A DNA stretch of 64,000 bases, from NCBI GenBank assembly GCA_017517845.1, contig JAFWXW010000001.1, forward strand, positions 1 through 64,000, in the 5' to 3' direction. The position numbers were made by a program, and so were the translations under genes. Source of the stretch: Paludibacteraceae bacterium (GTDB lineage Bacteria; Bacteroidota; Bacteroidia; Bacteroidales; Paludibacteraceae). This document shows positions 39,801 to 51,000 of the stretch, piece after piece; the first letter of the stretch is position 1, and the number at the start of each line of letters is the position of its first letter. The notes under the pieces were generated by a model that ran no database searches, had not been told where the DNA came from, and was given only the letters and a program-made list of their open reading frames with translations.

Positions 39801-41827
39801 TTGAACCTAATATTTACGAATATACTCATAATATGCCAGTAGGTTCACGAGTATGGCCTTTAGTTTCATGGACTGCAGGAGACGCTTATCAGACTGTAGA
39901 AATGTCAGAAACAGAAATAGATACTTGGAACAAAGTGGTGACATTATTGGTTAAACCAGAAGATGAAACTATAGAAAGTAAAACTTATACTGTAAATATC
40001 ATAGTAGAAAAATCTGATGTTACTACATTAAAAGACATTCAGTTGGATAATGTTTCGTTAGAAAACTATGATGCAGAAACCACCGAATACTTAATAGAAT
40101 TACCTGTTGGTACAAAACAATATCCATTAGTAACATATACCAAAGGTGACGAATTCCAAGTGGTAAATCAAGAAGTAGAAGACAATAAGGTATATATCAG
40201 TGTAACAGCAGAAAATGGTGCACAACGTACTTATACCATAGAGTTTGTAATCCTACATTCTAGTAATGCAACACTCAATTCTATTTCTGTAGATTATGAA
40301 ATATTACCAGACTTTAGCCCAGAAAAACTAGAGTACAACTATGTTTTACCATACGGAACAACAGAAATGCCTATTGTTACATACGAAGCAGGTGATAAAT
40401 GGCAAAATATTTCTATCGTAGATGGTGGAATAAATGGTGATTATGTTATAAATGTAAAAGCAGAAGATGATGTAACCACATTATCATATATAATTCATTT
40501 CTCTGTGGCATTATCAAATAATGCTTTATTAAGTGATATTTTGGTAGATGAACAATCTATGCCAAACTTCGATTCAGAAGTATTTAATTATACCTATAAT
40601 CTACCATACAATGTAATAGAAATTCCTACTGTTATAGCAGTGACAACAGAAGGTCAAACAGTAGATATTGTTAATGCTACTTCTATTGATGAGGTAACCA
40701 CTATTACAGTTACCGCAGAAGATGGTGTTACCAAAAATGTATATACTATTGCATGGGAAAATGAAAAATCTTCTAATGCTCTTCTAGAAATGATTTATTT
40801 AGATGGGGTAGAAGTGGAAGGTTATGACCCAGAAGTAAGCGATTATGACATTACATTACCATATGGTACAACACAGATGCCAGAAATTACTTGGTTGGCA
40901 GGCGATGCAGACCAAACAGTTACATTGGATTGGAATGAACAAGTAGCAATTATTTCAGTTGTGGCACAAGATGGTACACCAGGAGAATATATATTGGCAT
41001 TTACTATAGAGAAATCTTCTGAAAATCGCTTAAAAGATTTAGCTATTAATGGTGTTACAATTGAGGGATTTGACCCAGAAAAGGTAGAGTACAATATTTC
41101 TTATCCTGCAGGAACTTCTATAGATGAAGTTGCAACATTAGATGATATTACTTACCAATTATTTAACGAAAGCGAACAAGTAACATTGTTGAGCAATGAT
41201 TTGGTATTGATGATACAAGTATTGGCAGAAAATGGTGATATGCGTACATACGTTATTGCTCAAAAGATTGAGTTATCTAGCAATACAGATTTAGAAGATA
41301 TTCAAGTAAATGGTAAATCATTAGACAATTTTAGTCCTAATACATTAGAATATACCTATATTTTACCATTCGGTACTGCAATTGCTCCTACTGATATTAC
41401 ATACGTTAAGTCAGAAGAAAGTCAGACTGTAACTCTATCATTAAATCCATTGGGGCTTCCAACAGAGATTTTCGTTACAGCAGAAGATGGAAGTAAAGCT
41501 GTGTATAGAATTCACTTTATAGTAGATGACTATGACCCTGCTTCTATTCCTACAGAAGAAAATGTTTGTGTAACTCGTCTTCCTAATGGAGATTGGAAAT
41601 TTACCACAAACTGTAATAATGTTACTCTATATCTTGTTACAATAGATGGTAAGTTCATTTTATCTACCAAATTACCATTGGTAGATGTGAATATTCCAAA
41701 TATTTGTGATTTACAAGCAGAAGGTTATACATACAGCGGAAATTCTGCTCAAGTGATAGCTTATTATTTCTTACACAACCAAAAGAATGTAATATCTAGT
41801 GGCAAATTTAGAGTATCAAATGACTAG
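33899..41827 (+). CDS. C-terminal remainder of first giant protein (about 28 repeats and tail)
   Basis: Open from the base after the stop to 41827. It has no promoter, ribosome-binding site or signal peptide of its own; a TTG at 34094 is the first possible start and lies in the middle of a repeat (LVELPLGTT), so independent expression is unlikely. It contains the remaining units, the insert, and the tail NVCVTRLPNGDWKFTTNC...GKFRVSND. Confidence 0.6.
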   Translation, partial: SQEVEVVSCSDFPCVAKVIVRAENRSYETVYNINLSIGQLSDNTLQDIKINGNSIPGFKPETNTYLVELPLGTTADPTIEAVSKYKEGDQKITITNAGLNGRSTIVVTPPVGTSRTYRISYVITESSYSYLKDIQVGGVSLADFNPETTQYEMQLPLGTTKLPAITWTLGDPYQTVSVSEDGVDGTARITVKAQNGNITIYRIAFSVEKSTVTKLNNIFINGKPLNGFASDVYEYSYNVTGAVSTRPVVTWETADSYQVVTKNPASESTVSLEGITKLTVRAQNGNSSVYSIAFTQKLSDNVNLADLQVTGYNLTPAFNSEITEYTCKLNRGTSTVPAITFTKGDETQVVRVDENGVNGVTKITVKAQTGATKVYSITFSVETSSDATLKDILVGGTSVDGFSPATLEYDVTLPSGTTVLPTIEVVKNDAAQRIAMIKGGVNGTTEIKVVAEDGTEQTYKLNFSVEKSLNANLKNIFIGGQPLADFNPDVMMYRYVLAENMSSCPIVKAEGYPGQTITTTMPKLVGISRIEVQPEIGSANVYTIEFVREMSDNNRLKNMMVNGKDFGFTPEQNDYTITMPEGTTQVPTVTYSKGEDKQTVQIISGGLYGTTQVVVVAEDGSKNIYSISFTVQQSANVQLKGIYVGGTLLSDFDPNKLTYSYKLNNGTTVLPEVTYKSQEGQHVSLLLPRLEGDAKFEVTSEDGAEKATYVVTFETEKLSDATLKGIFIDGKTIAGFDAQTFDYTLDITKGAKLPVITYKKQDATQQVVVNNQGLNGCTFTVKAQSGEESTYTIQFNELVSSSALLSDIQFYNSATQTFASIDNFNENTFEYNIQLSWGTKVLPIINPVPSTYGQEIQMTEGGVNGATTILVKSADETTIETYKLNFSVEKSSVATLDNILVNGNDVPGFDPMTFEYTVSLPYGTEMVPAIDFEHAKKNGNPIVGQKVEIIDAGLINGVRINVTSEDETDKRTYILRFKVAQSGKPNVLKSMVAGQTSVPLKDDVFDYNITFPEGVTELPQLTAEKTYSEQEVRVAKVANRYVVTVISNQDNVDDVVYTITCNYTKPSMVITGVELKNNAKLYPAFSPEVTQYMAQVTNKDDIGFIYDDNAYKVTVNRTDKKVTAKISKIDDASVSKTYTFYLYAGAFSTTLSDVYLYNLDGTKEQELPLTSPISKIHFEAKEGLASIGDLVLQQKVNGEWSEIWRKNIGTGWDGYSVSVDPKASSLKFNITTATTGIVRCRNVKTDLVVPAIHSLKVNGTTATRNGDNFTATVDQDFYGIPTLDIISDVKNNTYGAHWQSVLEGESYDIKWGEEVDGERKATIVYYNNQLNSFTYTLTVKRPVSTTNTLKELVVEGAKNQGAKLTPAFDPERLEYSINIPYTQRELPNISVAPTSAYASVSFSHINNLANPEAVSSINVTVTSQSGTNRMYTVRVLPSPTDESQLIDLSVEGYDIDFSSGKDHFYVTLPAGTDVLPAISYTKATDGQKVTINKGKTTTIHVKSEHLTETTYYIHFVNEEVNTHAQLDLLAVLNVDNMAPQFESGVYEYNAIKTDKHPVVIYNKVGNEDGLTVTYKKDLVKLDLYCSLPRSGVYEEASYVVNLSEKVTDNASLETIKVNGVGLANFDAQTTDYEIPTESLDGIEIEPVLSEVGQTMVMTYDETTKTYTIVVTASNKQTVKTYTVKFVQPISDNANLSAIWIDNQMISEFDANVTEYSYTVRYTDSETPQPKWQEPVMPDIKAVGADKGQVISIETNGINGKSYINVKAENGAEKTYEIAFESQKSDYVYLKNIFKDSEAITEFYPTLNVYEFEVPVTVQRPVISYEAGDAFQVINEVEEADKHIIVVTAQSGDTFTYTINFNRTYAKNALLNGITLDGELLAGFTSNDYEYDVELPVGTTVLPIIGVINGADGQTTEVVTNGVNGDAVITVTADDNETTQTYTIHFTVDKSQVNTLLDIQLDGVSLEGFEPNIYEYTHNMPVGSRVWPLVSWTAGDAYQTVEMSETEIDTWNKVVTLLVKPEDETIESKTYTVNIIVEKSDVTTLKDIQLDNVSLENYDAETTEYLIELPVGTKQYPLVTYTKGDEFQVVNQEVEDNKVYISVTAENGAQRTYTIEFVILHSSNATLNSISVDYEILPDFSPEKLEYNYVLPYGTTEMPIVTYEAGDKWQNISIVDGGINGDYVINVKAEDDVTTLSYIIHFSVALSNNALLSDILVDEQSMPNFDSEVFNYTYNLPYNVIEIPTVIAVTTEGQTVDIVNATSIDEVTTITVTAEDGVTKNVYTIAWENEKSSNALLEMIYLDGVEVEGYDPEVSDYDITLPYGTTQMPEITWLAGDADQTVTLDWNEQVAIISVVAQDGTPGEYILAFTIEKSSENRLKDLAINGVTIEGFDPEKVEYNISYPAGTSIDEVATLDDITYQLFNESEQVTLLSNDLVLMIQVLAENGDMRTYVIAQKIELSSNTDLEDIQVNGKSLDNFSPNTLEYTYILPFGTAIAPTDITYVKSEESQTVTLSLNPLGLPTEIFVTAEDGSKAVYRIHFIVDDYDPASIPTEENVCVTRLPNGDWKFTTNCNNVTLYLVTIDGKFILSTKLPLVDVNIPNICDLQAEGYTYSGNSAQVIAYYFLHNQKNVISSGKFRVSND

Positions 41828-41853
41828 ATTATTTTAAGATTATTACCAATAAG

Positions 41854-41879
41854 AAGAGGCGGCTATATAGTTGCCTCTT
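41854..41879 (+). terminator. Terminator after first giant gene
   Basis: AAGAGGC/GCCTCTT stem around GGCTATATAGTT, then a T run. Confidence 0.8.
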
Positions 41880-42020
41880 TTTTTATTATGAAAATTTAAC
41901 ATTTTAACATTTAGGGACGAAAATCCCGTATATGGGGCGAATTTTTGAAAAATGGGGTGGAATTTGGTAGGATAATATGTCCTTTAACATAGATAGTATA
42001 AAAATTAGGCATATTTTTCG

Positions 42021-42028
42021 TATCTTTG
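42021..42028 (+). promoter_or_regulatory. Promoter -7 box (TATCTTTG) of second giant gene
   Basis: 31 bases before the ATG at 42060. The 120 bases upstream hold short ATTTTAACAT repeats and several GGGG runs but no gene. Confidence 0.6.
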
Positions 42029-42059
42029 CAATCGAAAATTTTTCCTAAACTAAAAAACA

Positions 42060-45000
42060 ATGGTAAAAAATTTAAAACTAATCGCGTTATTTTTAACATT
42101 AGTTATCTCTATTTTCTCTGTTAATGCCCAAACCGTACTAGGAACGGCAAAAACAGAAGGTTTTCAAGTTGCTGACCCTAGTTTTGAAAATTGGACACAG
42201 CAATTTGATGGAAAACCTGCTTTAGGCGGTGGTTCTACAGGTGCCAATACAGGCAAAGGCTTGTGGTATGGTGCCAATGTGTATAAGGATTTGGTGGGTG
42301 GTGTCTATGGACAGGTTGTGTATCAGACTACAGAAGCAAAAAGTGGTAAATATGCGGCTAAGTTGATGGATACGAAGGTAGGTGTTGTTATTGTGGGTAT
42401 TGAAATTAAGGAAATATCGCCCTCTTGGGTTACATTAGGTAGACCATGGTCTTATTTAAAAGGTACAGATACAGGTACTGCCACTGCAGGTACCGATGGC
42501 GGTATAAATTTTACCCATCGTCCCGATACCATGTCGGTATGGATTAAACGTTATGCCCCAACGCCAGAAAACTTCAACCTGGTTTATTATGCTTGGAAAG
42601 GAACTGCGAAAGGACATAAATATAAAGCCAAAAGTGGAGGCTGTCAAGATGCAGGCGAGCACATTGACGAAGAATCGGATATTCGTAGGGTAGTAAAAGA
42701 GAATATAAACTCATGCGGTACCGATGTAGAGGCAGAGCAAGTAGCAGAAGGCTATTATGGCGATTGTGGCAACAAGGGGACAAAAATAACCTATGGAAAG
42801 CAGTATGCTAACTGGACCGAAATAAAGGTTCCCATTGTCTATACAAAGGATGTTGCTCCCGAAAAAATGAACATCATTCTTTCGGCATCTACCTATCCCG
42901 AAGGTCGTCGAACCGATGGCTTGAACGAAGGTAACTACATGATTGTAGATGATTTGAGTCTTATATACAGCTCAAAAATTCACGAACTTCGTCTTGGAGG
43001 CGAAAAATACAGTGAATTTACTGCAAATAAATATGAATATACATACATATTACCTGTTTCTAGTGATGTTGCTACAATAAAAGATATTCCTGCTATTACA
43101 GCTTTTAGAAGTGGACGTCAGTTAAATTCTAACGAATTAACTATTACACCAGCAGCAAAACTAGGTGATCCTACCATTATTACAGTAAAAGCAGAAGATG
43201 GTTCTAGCACTACAAAATATACCATATATTTTAAACTTGCTCTATCAGAAAATTCTCGTCTTTCTAATATCTATGTAAATGGAACTCCTATTCAGGGCTT
43301 TACAGGTTATAAATCAGATTATGATGTAACTCTACCATACGCATCAAAAGAAGCTGTCATTACTGTTGACAAAGGTCATGAGGCACAAACTGTGGAAATT
43401 ACTTCTTGTGAAAATTTCCCTTGCAAAGCAGTGGTAAAAGTAACAGCCGAAAATAAAGATTATACCACTACCTATAATCTTAACTTAGTAGAAGGTTCAT
43501 TAACAGATAATACTTTACAAAACATTTTGGTGGGTGGAAATCCTATACCTGGTTTCAAACCAACTACCAATAGCTATGTAGTGGAACTTCCACTTGGTAC
43601 AACAGAAGAACCTACCATAGAAGCAGTTTCTAAATATGCTGATGGTGAACAAAATATCGTAATTACAAGAAATGGTTTGGAGGGAACTTCTACTATTGTG
43701 GTAACTCCTCCATCTGGCACTCCACGTACATATAAGATTACATATAGAATCACAGAATCTAGTTATTCATTATTAAATGATATTAAATTGGATGGTAAGT
43801 CTATAGCAGGTTTTGATCCTTCCAAAACTGAATATAATGAGACTCTACCTGTAGGAACTGTAAATCTTCCAGAAATCACATGGGTTAAGGGAGATAATTA
43901 TCAAACAGTGGAACTAGTAAACGAGGGTGTTAATGGCACTTCTCGTATCACTGTAACCGCACAAAACGGCACTAAAACAATTTATCGTATCAAGTTTAGT
44001 GTGGTTAAATCTACCGTTAATACTTTAAAGAATATTTTCATAGATGGTGTTGCGTTAGCAGGTTTCTCACCAGAAATAAAAGACTATGAATACAATGTAA
44101 ATGCTTCTGCCACTTCTCGTCCTGTTGTTACATGGGAAGCTGCAGACTCATATCAAGTGGTATCCAAAAACCCAACATCAGAACTTACAGCACCTATCCA
44201 AGGTGTAACCAAACTAACAGTGCGTGCTCAAGATGGAAGTGCGTCTGTTTATACTATTACATTTACACAAAAATTATCATCAAACTCCAAGTTGGCAGGT
44301 TTATCTGTTGCTGGTTATGAACTTTCTCCTGTATTCAACCCAGAAGTAATGTCATATACTTGTGCATTAAATCGTGGCACTACCACAGTACCAGAAATTT
44401 TGGTAGTGAAAGGTGACGAAACTCAGGTGGTTCGTATAGATGAAAATGGTGTAAATGGTGTAGCTAAAATTACAGTTAAAGCTCAATCTGGTGCGACAAC
44501 AGTTTATACTATTAGTTTCTCTGTAGCTGTGTCTTCTGATGCTACATTAAAAGATATTAAAGTCTCAGGTGAATCAATAGAAGGTTTCAATTCTTCTGTT
44601 TTGGAATATTCCATTTCTTTACCTGCAGGTACAACTTCACTTCCTGCTATAGAAGCTGTCAAAAATGATGATGCACAACGTGTTGTTATCAATCGTGGAG
44701 GTGTAAATGGCTCAACTACCATTCAAGTGATTGCAGAAGATGGAACAACCTTAACATATAAATTAAATTTCTCTGTAGAAAAATCTGCAAATGCCACATT
44801 ACAAAATATTTATGTAGATGGTGTAGCTATCACAGGATTTGACCCAGAAGTTTTAGAATATAAATACATTTTGGCAGAAGATGTTGCTAAGTGTCCAAAA
44901 GTAACTGCAGAAGGTTATCCTGGTCAAGTTATTACTATTACCACTCCATTATTATTTGGAAAAGCATGTATAGAAGTAACTCCAGAAGAAGGTGCTAAAA

Positions 45001-48000
45001 ACATTTATACTATATTATTTACTACCGAAAAATCATCAGAAAAATTGCTTTCTGATATTCAGTTAGATGGGGTAACAATAGATGGTTTTGATTCACAAGT
45101 AAATGATTACTCAGTAATATTACCTGCAGGAACTACCCAAATGCCAGTAATTACTTATACCAAGGCTGTAGAATCTCAAATAGTTCAAGTGGTAAGTGAA
45201 GGTGTTAATGGTGTTACAAAACTAAATGTAATGGCAGAAGATGGTGGTGTAAATACTTATACCATAAACTTCTCTGTAGAGAAATCATCAGATTCATCAT
45301 TAAATGCTATTCTACTTGATGGTGTTTTATTAGACGGATTTTCAAAAGATAAATTAGAATATAATGTAGAATTACCATTGGGTACTACATCACTTCCTGT
45401 GGTAACCTATACAAAATCTAATGATGCTCAACAAGTTGCATCTACTATACCTTCAAATATTGGTGTAGTTACATTTGTAGTGGTATCTGCAGATGCTTCT
45501 AGTACTTCTACTTATAAATTAAACTTCTCTGTAGCGAAACAAGATAATGCAAACCTAAATAATATCTTTGTAAATAATGTTGCAATAGATGGTTTTTCTT
45601 CAGATAAATTAGATTATGAAATAGATTTGGTGGCAGGTTCTGTTCTTCCTGTGTTTACATACGAAAAAGCAGATGCTACACAACAAGTTATTGTTAAAAA
45701 CAGTAATTGGGCAGGTTGCACATTTGTTGTAACAGCACAAAACGGTATTTCTCAAACTTATGCAGTAAAATACAATGTTCTAAATAGCAATTATGCACTT
45801 TTAAGTGATATAATGTTCTATAACGAAACTACCATGTCATACGAATCTATGAGTGGTTTTGATGCTGAAACATTGGAATATAATATAGAATTACCTTGGC
45901 GTACAGCAGTTTTACCTGCTATTCAACCAGTTCCTGGAAGTAAAGGACAACGCATCACCATAAATGAGGGCGAGGTTGATGGCCCTACTACCATAGATGT
46001 GCTAGCACAAGATGGTGTTACCACTATAACATATAAACTAAACTTCTCAACAGAAAAATCTTCTGATGCCACTCTTTCTATGATTACTATAGACGGAAAT
46101 GAATTAGATGGATTTGATGCAGGAGAATTTAATTATGTAGTAACACTGCCATACGCAACCAAAAATGCACCAGTATTGGGATATACAAATGCATATAAAG
46201 ATGGTAAACTTATTACAGAACAAGATGTAATTGTAAGTGATGCAGGTCTTTATGGTACTTCTAGAATACTAGTTGTGGCACAAGATGGTGTTTCTTCTTC
46301 TACTTATACCATAACATATAAGGTAGCAGATTCTGGTTTAGAAAACAAACCGGCTCTATTATTACTTGACGGAAAACCATTAGAATTAAAAGCAGGTGTT
46401 TATGATTATGAGATAGAATTGCCATTTGGTACTACAGAAATTCCTGTTATTAGTGTTCAAAAACTATATGAGGAACAAGAAATTAGAATAATTAAAAATT
46501 CAGATTCTTATGTAGTTACCCTTATTTCTAATCAAACAGGGGTAGCAGATGTTACTTATAATATTGCGTTTAAAACAAAGTCTAAAGCATATTTAACTGC
46601 TATTAATGCAGTGAAATTGTATCCTGCATTTGATCCAGAGGTAACACAATATGTGGCAATAATTGATAATGAAGCAGATATTACATTTGCTACAGACGAA
46701 AATGTGAATGAGATTTCTACAGAAGGTTCTCTTACCAACAAAAAAGTAATCAAAGTTACCAATAAATCTAATGCTATTGACACTAGAACTTATACTGTAT
46801 ATCTTCACTACAGTGGTGATGTGATTCCTAATGGTGAGTTTACACAGTGGGGTAATGCAAACAAAGTAGGTGTAAAACCAGTTGGATGGAATGTTCCTGG
46901 TGATTATGTTACTAACGAAGATGACAAAGCATTAGGCCTTTCTGTTGCTAGTAATTTTAAACCAGAAGAAACTGTTAAAAACGAATCAGATAATATAGCT
47001 GTTTTAAATACAGGTCGTGTTTATTTAAATCTAGGAGGATGGTTCCCAGGAATGATGTCGCTGTCAGGAATGTCTATCGCTTTGGCAATTGAAGGCAAAA
47101 CATCAACATCTATATCTGGTGATGGTATTCCATTTAAAAATACTCCAGATAACTATGAAGTTCGTTATAATGCAGTATCATCAAGCAATATTGATAATAA
47201 TAGTGTGCAATATGGTATTCAGTTTAATACAATGGACCCAGTTGTAAAGCCCAAAACTACTTTTGATAATAAATATGTAGAAGAAAAGGGCTCTTTCAAT
47301 TGGAAAGGTGTTAAAAGTCCAAGCTATTTAAATATCTGGTTTTGCGCTGGTAAGTCTTTGAATGCCTCTGATTATGGTTATTACAATAATGTTTGGGCTG
47401 TATTTAATGATAAATGGACAACTTGTTCTACTATGAAAGTAGATTATATCCGTTTCTCATATAGTTCTGCAATATCTGCAATTAACGTAAACGGAGTATC
47501 TGCAACTAAGAGTGGAAATGCATTTACTGCAAATATTGATGTAAACTATGTAGGTCGTCCAGAATTGGATATCGTAGGAGAGGTCATTGACCAAGCATAC
47601 GATATAGTTTGGACAGAAGAGGCCGTTAATTTGTATAAAGCAAATATCCGTTCATACGCAGAAGACGGAACATATACAGATTATACTTTAACTATAAATG
47701 TAAATTATATAGTTTCTACAGATAATAATTTAACAGAATTGAGTGTAAATGGAACATCTCTAGATTTAACTTCTGGAGAAGAATTTACAGTAAAAGTTCC
47801 TTCTACATATTATCAGTTCCCAGATGTTACTGCCAAAGTTTCTTCTGCTCTTGCTACAACAGTAATAGAAGAAAATGAAGCAGAAAATACATTGTCTGTT
47901 AAAGTTACTGCAGAAAATGGTGATGAAAAAGTTTACACTATTATAGTAGAAAAAGAATACTCAAATGATGTTACTTTAAAAGACATTACTGTAGAAGGTT

Positions 48001-51000
48001 ATGAAATAGCATTCGACCCTGCTACTTTAACATACGAAGTTAATTTAGGAACATCAGAAATTCCTGCTATTTCTTATGAAAAAGCACTAGAAACTCAAAC
48101 TGTAGATTTATCAGTATCAGAAAATGCCACTATCAAAGTGACAGCAGAAAATGGTGTTGATACACAAACCTATGCTATTACATTTGTTCGTGAAAAAGAA
48201 GCAACCACTGCATTGCTTAATAATCTAGCAGTATTAAATGCAAATCCTTTCACATTTGATGCAAATACATTTGACTATACTGCAGAGTTGCCAAATAATG
48301 AATTTGCTCAGATAAATTATGAAAAAGCATTTGCTTGTGACGCTCTAAACAGTGTGCAAACAGATGATGAAGCTGTATTTAATGTGTCTAATGAAAATCA
48401 GCTAAGTAATACATATACTATTAAGTATGACAAGATTCTATCTACTAATGCTTTATTAGAAAATATTTTGATAAACGGGGTAGGAATAGACACATTTGAT
48501 CCACTAACCACAGATTATGATATAACTATAGAAAAAGATGAAGTTATAGATATAGAACCTGTCCTTTCAGAAGAAGGTCAAACAGTGGAAGTAACATTTA
48601 ACAAAGAAACACAAATCTATACTATCACAGTTACAGCAGAAAATACAGAATTTAGTAAAGAATACACTGTAACTCTAGTAGAAATTATAGATAAAAATGC
48701 AGATCTTAAAGCCATTTTAATTAATGGTGAAGATAAATTAGGTGAGTTTGACGCAGATTTAAAATACACCTATTTGGTGAAAGCCGAAACCCCAAAATGG
48801 AATAGACCAAATGTTCCTACAGTAGAAGTTGTTGCTGGAAGTGAAGGTCAAACCATTGATGTAGAAATAAATGGTTTAGATAAGATTTCTTATATCACAG
48901 TTACTGCAGAAGACGGTATAACAGAAAAAGTGTATGAATTAACTCTAGAAGAAGAAAAATCTTCATACGCATACCTAAATAGCATCGCTTCCAACTATGT
49001 AGAACTAGGTGAATTTATACCAAACAACGCAGATTATACAGTAGAAGTTCCTGTAGGTGAAGAAATTCCAGTTATTACCTACCAAAAAGGTGATGCATTC
49101 CAAAAAGTAGAAGAAATAGAAGAAGGTAATGTTTATAAACTAGTGGTAACAGCAGAAAATGGCGATACATTTACTTATAGTATTACATTCTCTACAAATT
49201 ACACTTCAAATTCTTCTCTAGCAGGAATCACACTAGATGGTGAATTGATAGAAAAATTCTCTTCTGATAAATTTGATTATAATGTAACACTACCAGTAGG
49301 TACCAGAAATCTACCAGAAATAGGTGTGATTAGTGGTGCAGACGGTCAGGATGTTCAAATTAGAACCAACGGTGTAAATGGTGTGGCTGAGATTGTAGTA
49401 ACAGCAGACGACGGTGTTACAGAATCTACCTACACAATTGCTTTCTCTGTAAAACTTTCAGAAGTTGCCACTCTATTAGACATCTTATTAGATGGTGTTT
49501 CTCTAGAAGGTTTCCAAGCAGATAAGACTGAATACACAGTTAATTTACCTGTAGGTACTCGCACATGGCCTATAGTTTCTTGGGTTGCGGGAGACGAATA
49601 CCAAACAATCACTCCTAGCGAAGAAGAAATCAATATGTACAATAAGGTAGTTAAGATTACCACTCTTGCAGAAGACGGAATAAATTCTAAAACATATACA
49701 GTTAATCTAGTTATAGAAAAATCTGATAATGATAAATTAAAAGATATTCAGTTGGATAATGTATCATTAGAAGAATTTAAACCAGAAAACAATTCTTATA
49801 AAGTAGAATTACCTGTTGGTACAACAGATTATCCTACAGTTACCTACACTGCAGGTGATGAATACCAAACTATAAACACAGAAGTAAGTGAAACTGGTGA
49901 TAAAGTTACTATTAAAGTGCAGGCAGAAAATGGTAATGAACGCACATATACAGTAGAATTTGTAATATTACATTCTAGTAATGCCGACCTATCAGCTATT
50001 TATGTAAATTATGAATTAATAGAAGGATTTACTCCTAATGATACTGAATACAACTATGTATTGCCATACGGAAGCACAGAACTACCAGAAGTTACATATG
50101 ATATGGCAGAAACTTGGCAAGTAGTTACTGTAGAAGAAAACGGAGTAAATGGTGATTATAAGATAAATGTATTGGCAGAAGATGGTAAATCTTCTAAAAC
50201 ATACATTATTCACTTCTCTGTGGCAAAATCTAATAACGCATTACTTTCTTCTATTTTGGTAAATGAAGAAGAAATTCCAAACTTCGATGCTGAGGTATTT
50301 GAATATACATATTCTCTTCCATACGGAGAAACACAAACTCCTGTGGTAGATTATGTAAAAGCAGTGGAAACACAAGTAGTGACTATCAAAGAATCCACAT
50401 CTATAGCAGATGCAACTACCATAACAGTGGTGGCAGAAGATGGTGAAACAACAAATGTTTATACTATAAAATGGGAAAACAAAGAATCTGATAATGCTAC
50501 TTTAACTAATATTTATGTAGATGGTAAGCCATTAGATGGATTTGAACCTGCAGACAATGAATATGAAGTGGTATTGCCTTACGGAACTACAGAACTTCCT
50601 GTAGTTACAGTGGAACCAGGTGATGCAGATCAAACCACAGAAGTAGAAATGATAGATAATAGTGCAGTTATTTCTGTCACAGCAGAGGACGGTACACCAA
50701 ATGAATATATCGTAACATTCATTATAGAAAAATCTTCTGAAAATAGACTTAAAAACATTTGGGTCAAAGGTGTGAAACTAGAAGGTTTCAATCCAGAAGT
50801 TACAGAATATAGCATAGTATATCCAAATGGTACACCAGAAGAAGAGGTAGCTAGAATAGAAGATTTAACTTATGAACTATTTGATCCTGTTGAAGAAGTT
50901 ACTTTGTTAAATGAAGGAATGCTTCTAATGCTTCAAGTAACAGCACAAAATGGTGATATTAGAATTTATGTGATAGAACAATCTATTGCACTTTCAAACA

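Larger units (their letters stand above)
32693..41827 (+). pseudogene. Giant cadherin-like repeat surface protein, interrupted by one in-frame stop
   Basis: Read through the TAA at 33896-33898, this is a single frame of about 3,044 codons, paralogous along its whole length to the gene at 42060. Order: signal peptide; PCMD-like domain (SFENWGGAKF, RPDTMSVWIKR, LLADDVKLIYSSK); about 30 units of roughly 80 residues of the cadherin-like beta-sandwich kind (pattern LxxIxVxGxxLxGFxPxxxEY, then TVxAEDG, then TYxIxF); a unique insert near residues 1545-1650 (STTLSDVYLYNLDGTKEQEL); and a C-terminal tail shared with the paralogue. The stop replaces the Glu codon of the paralogue with no gap in the alignment, and 7.9 kb after it remain open. 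That fits a recent nonsense mutation, a suppressed stop or a base-call error. Confidence 0.75.
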
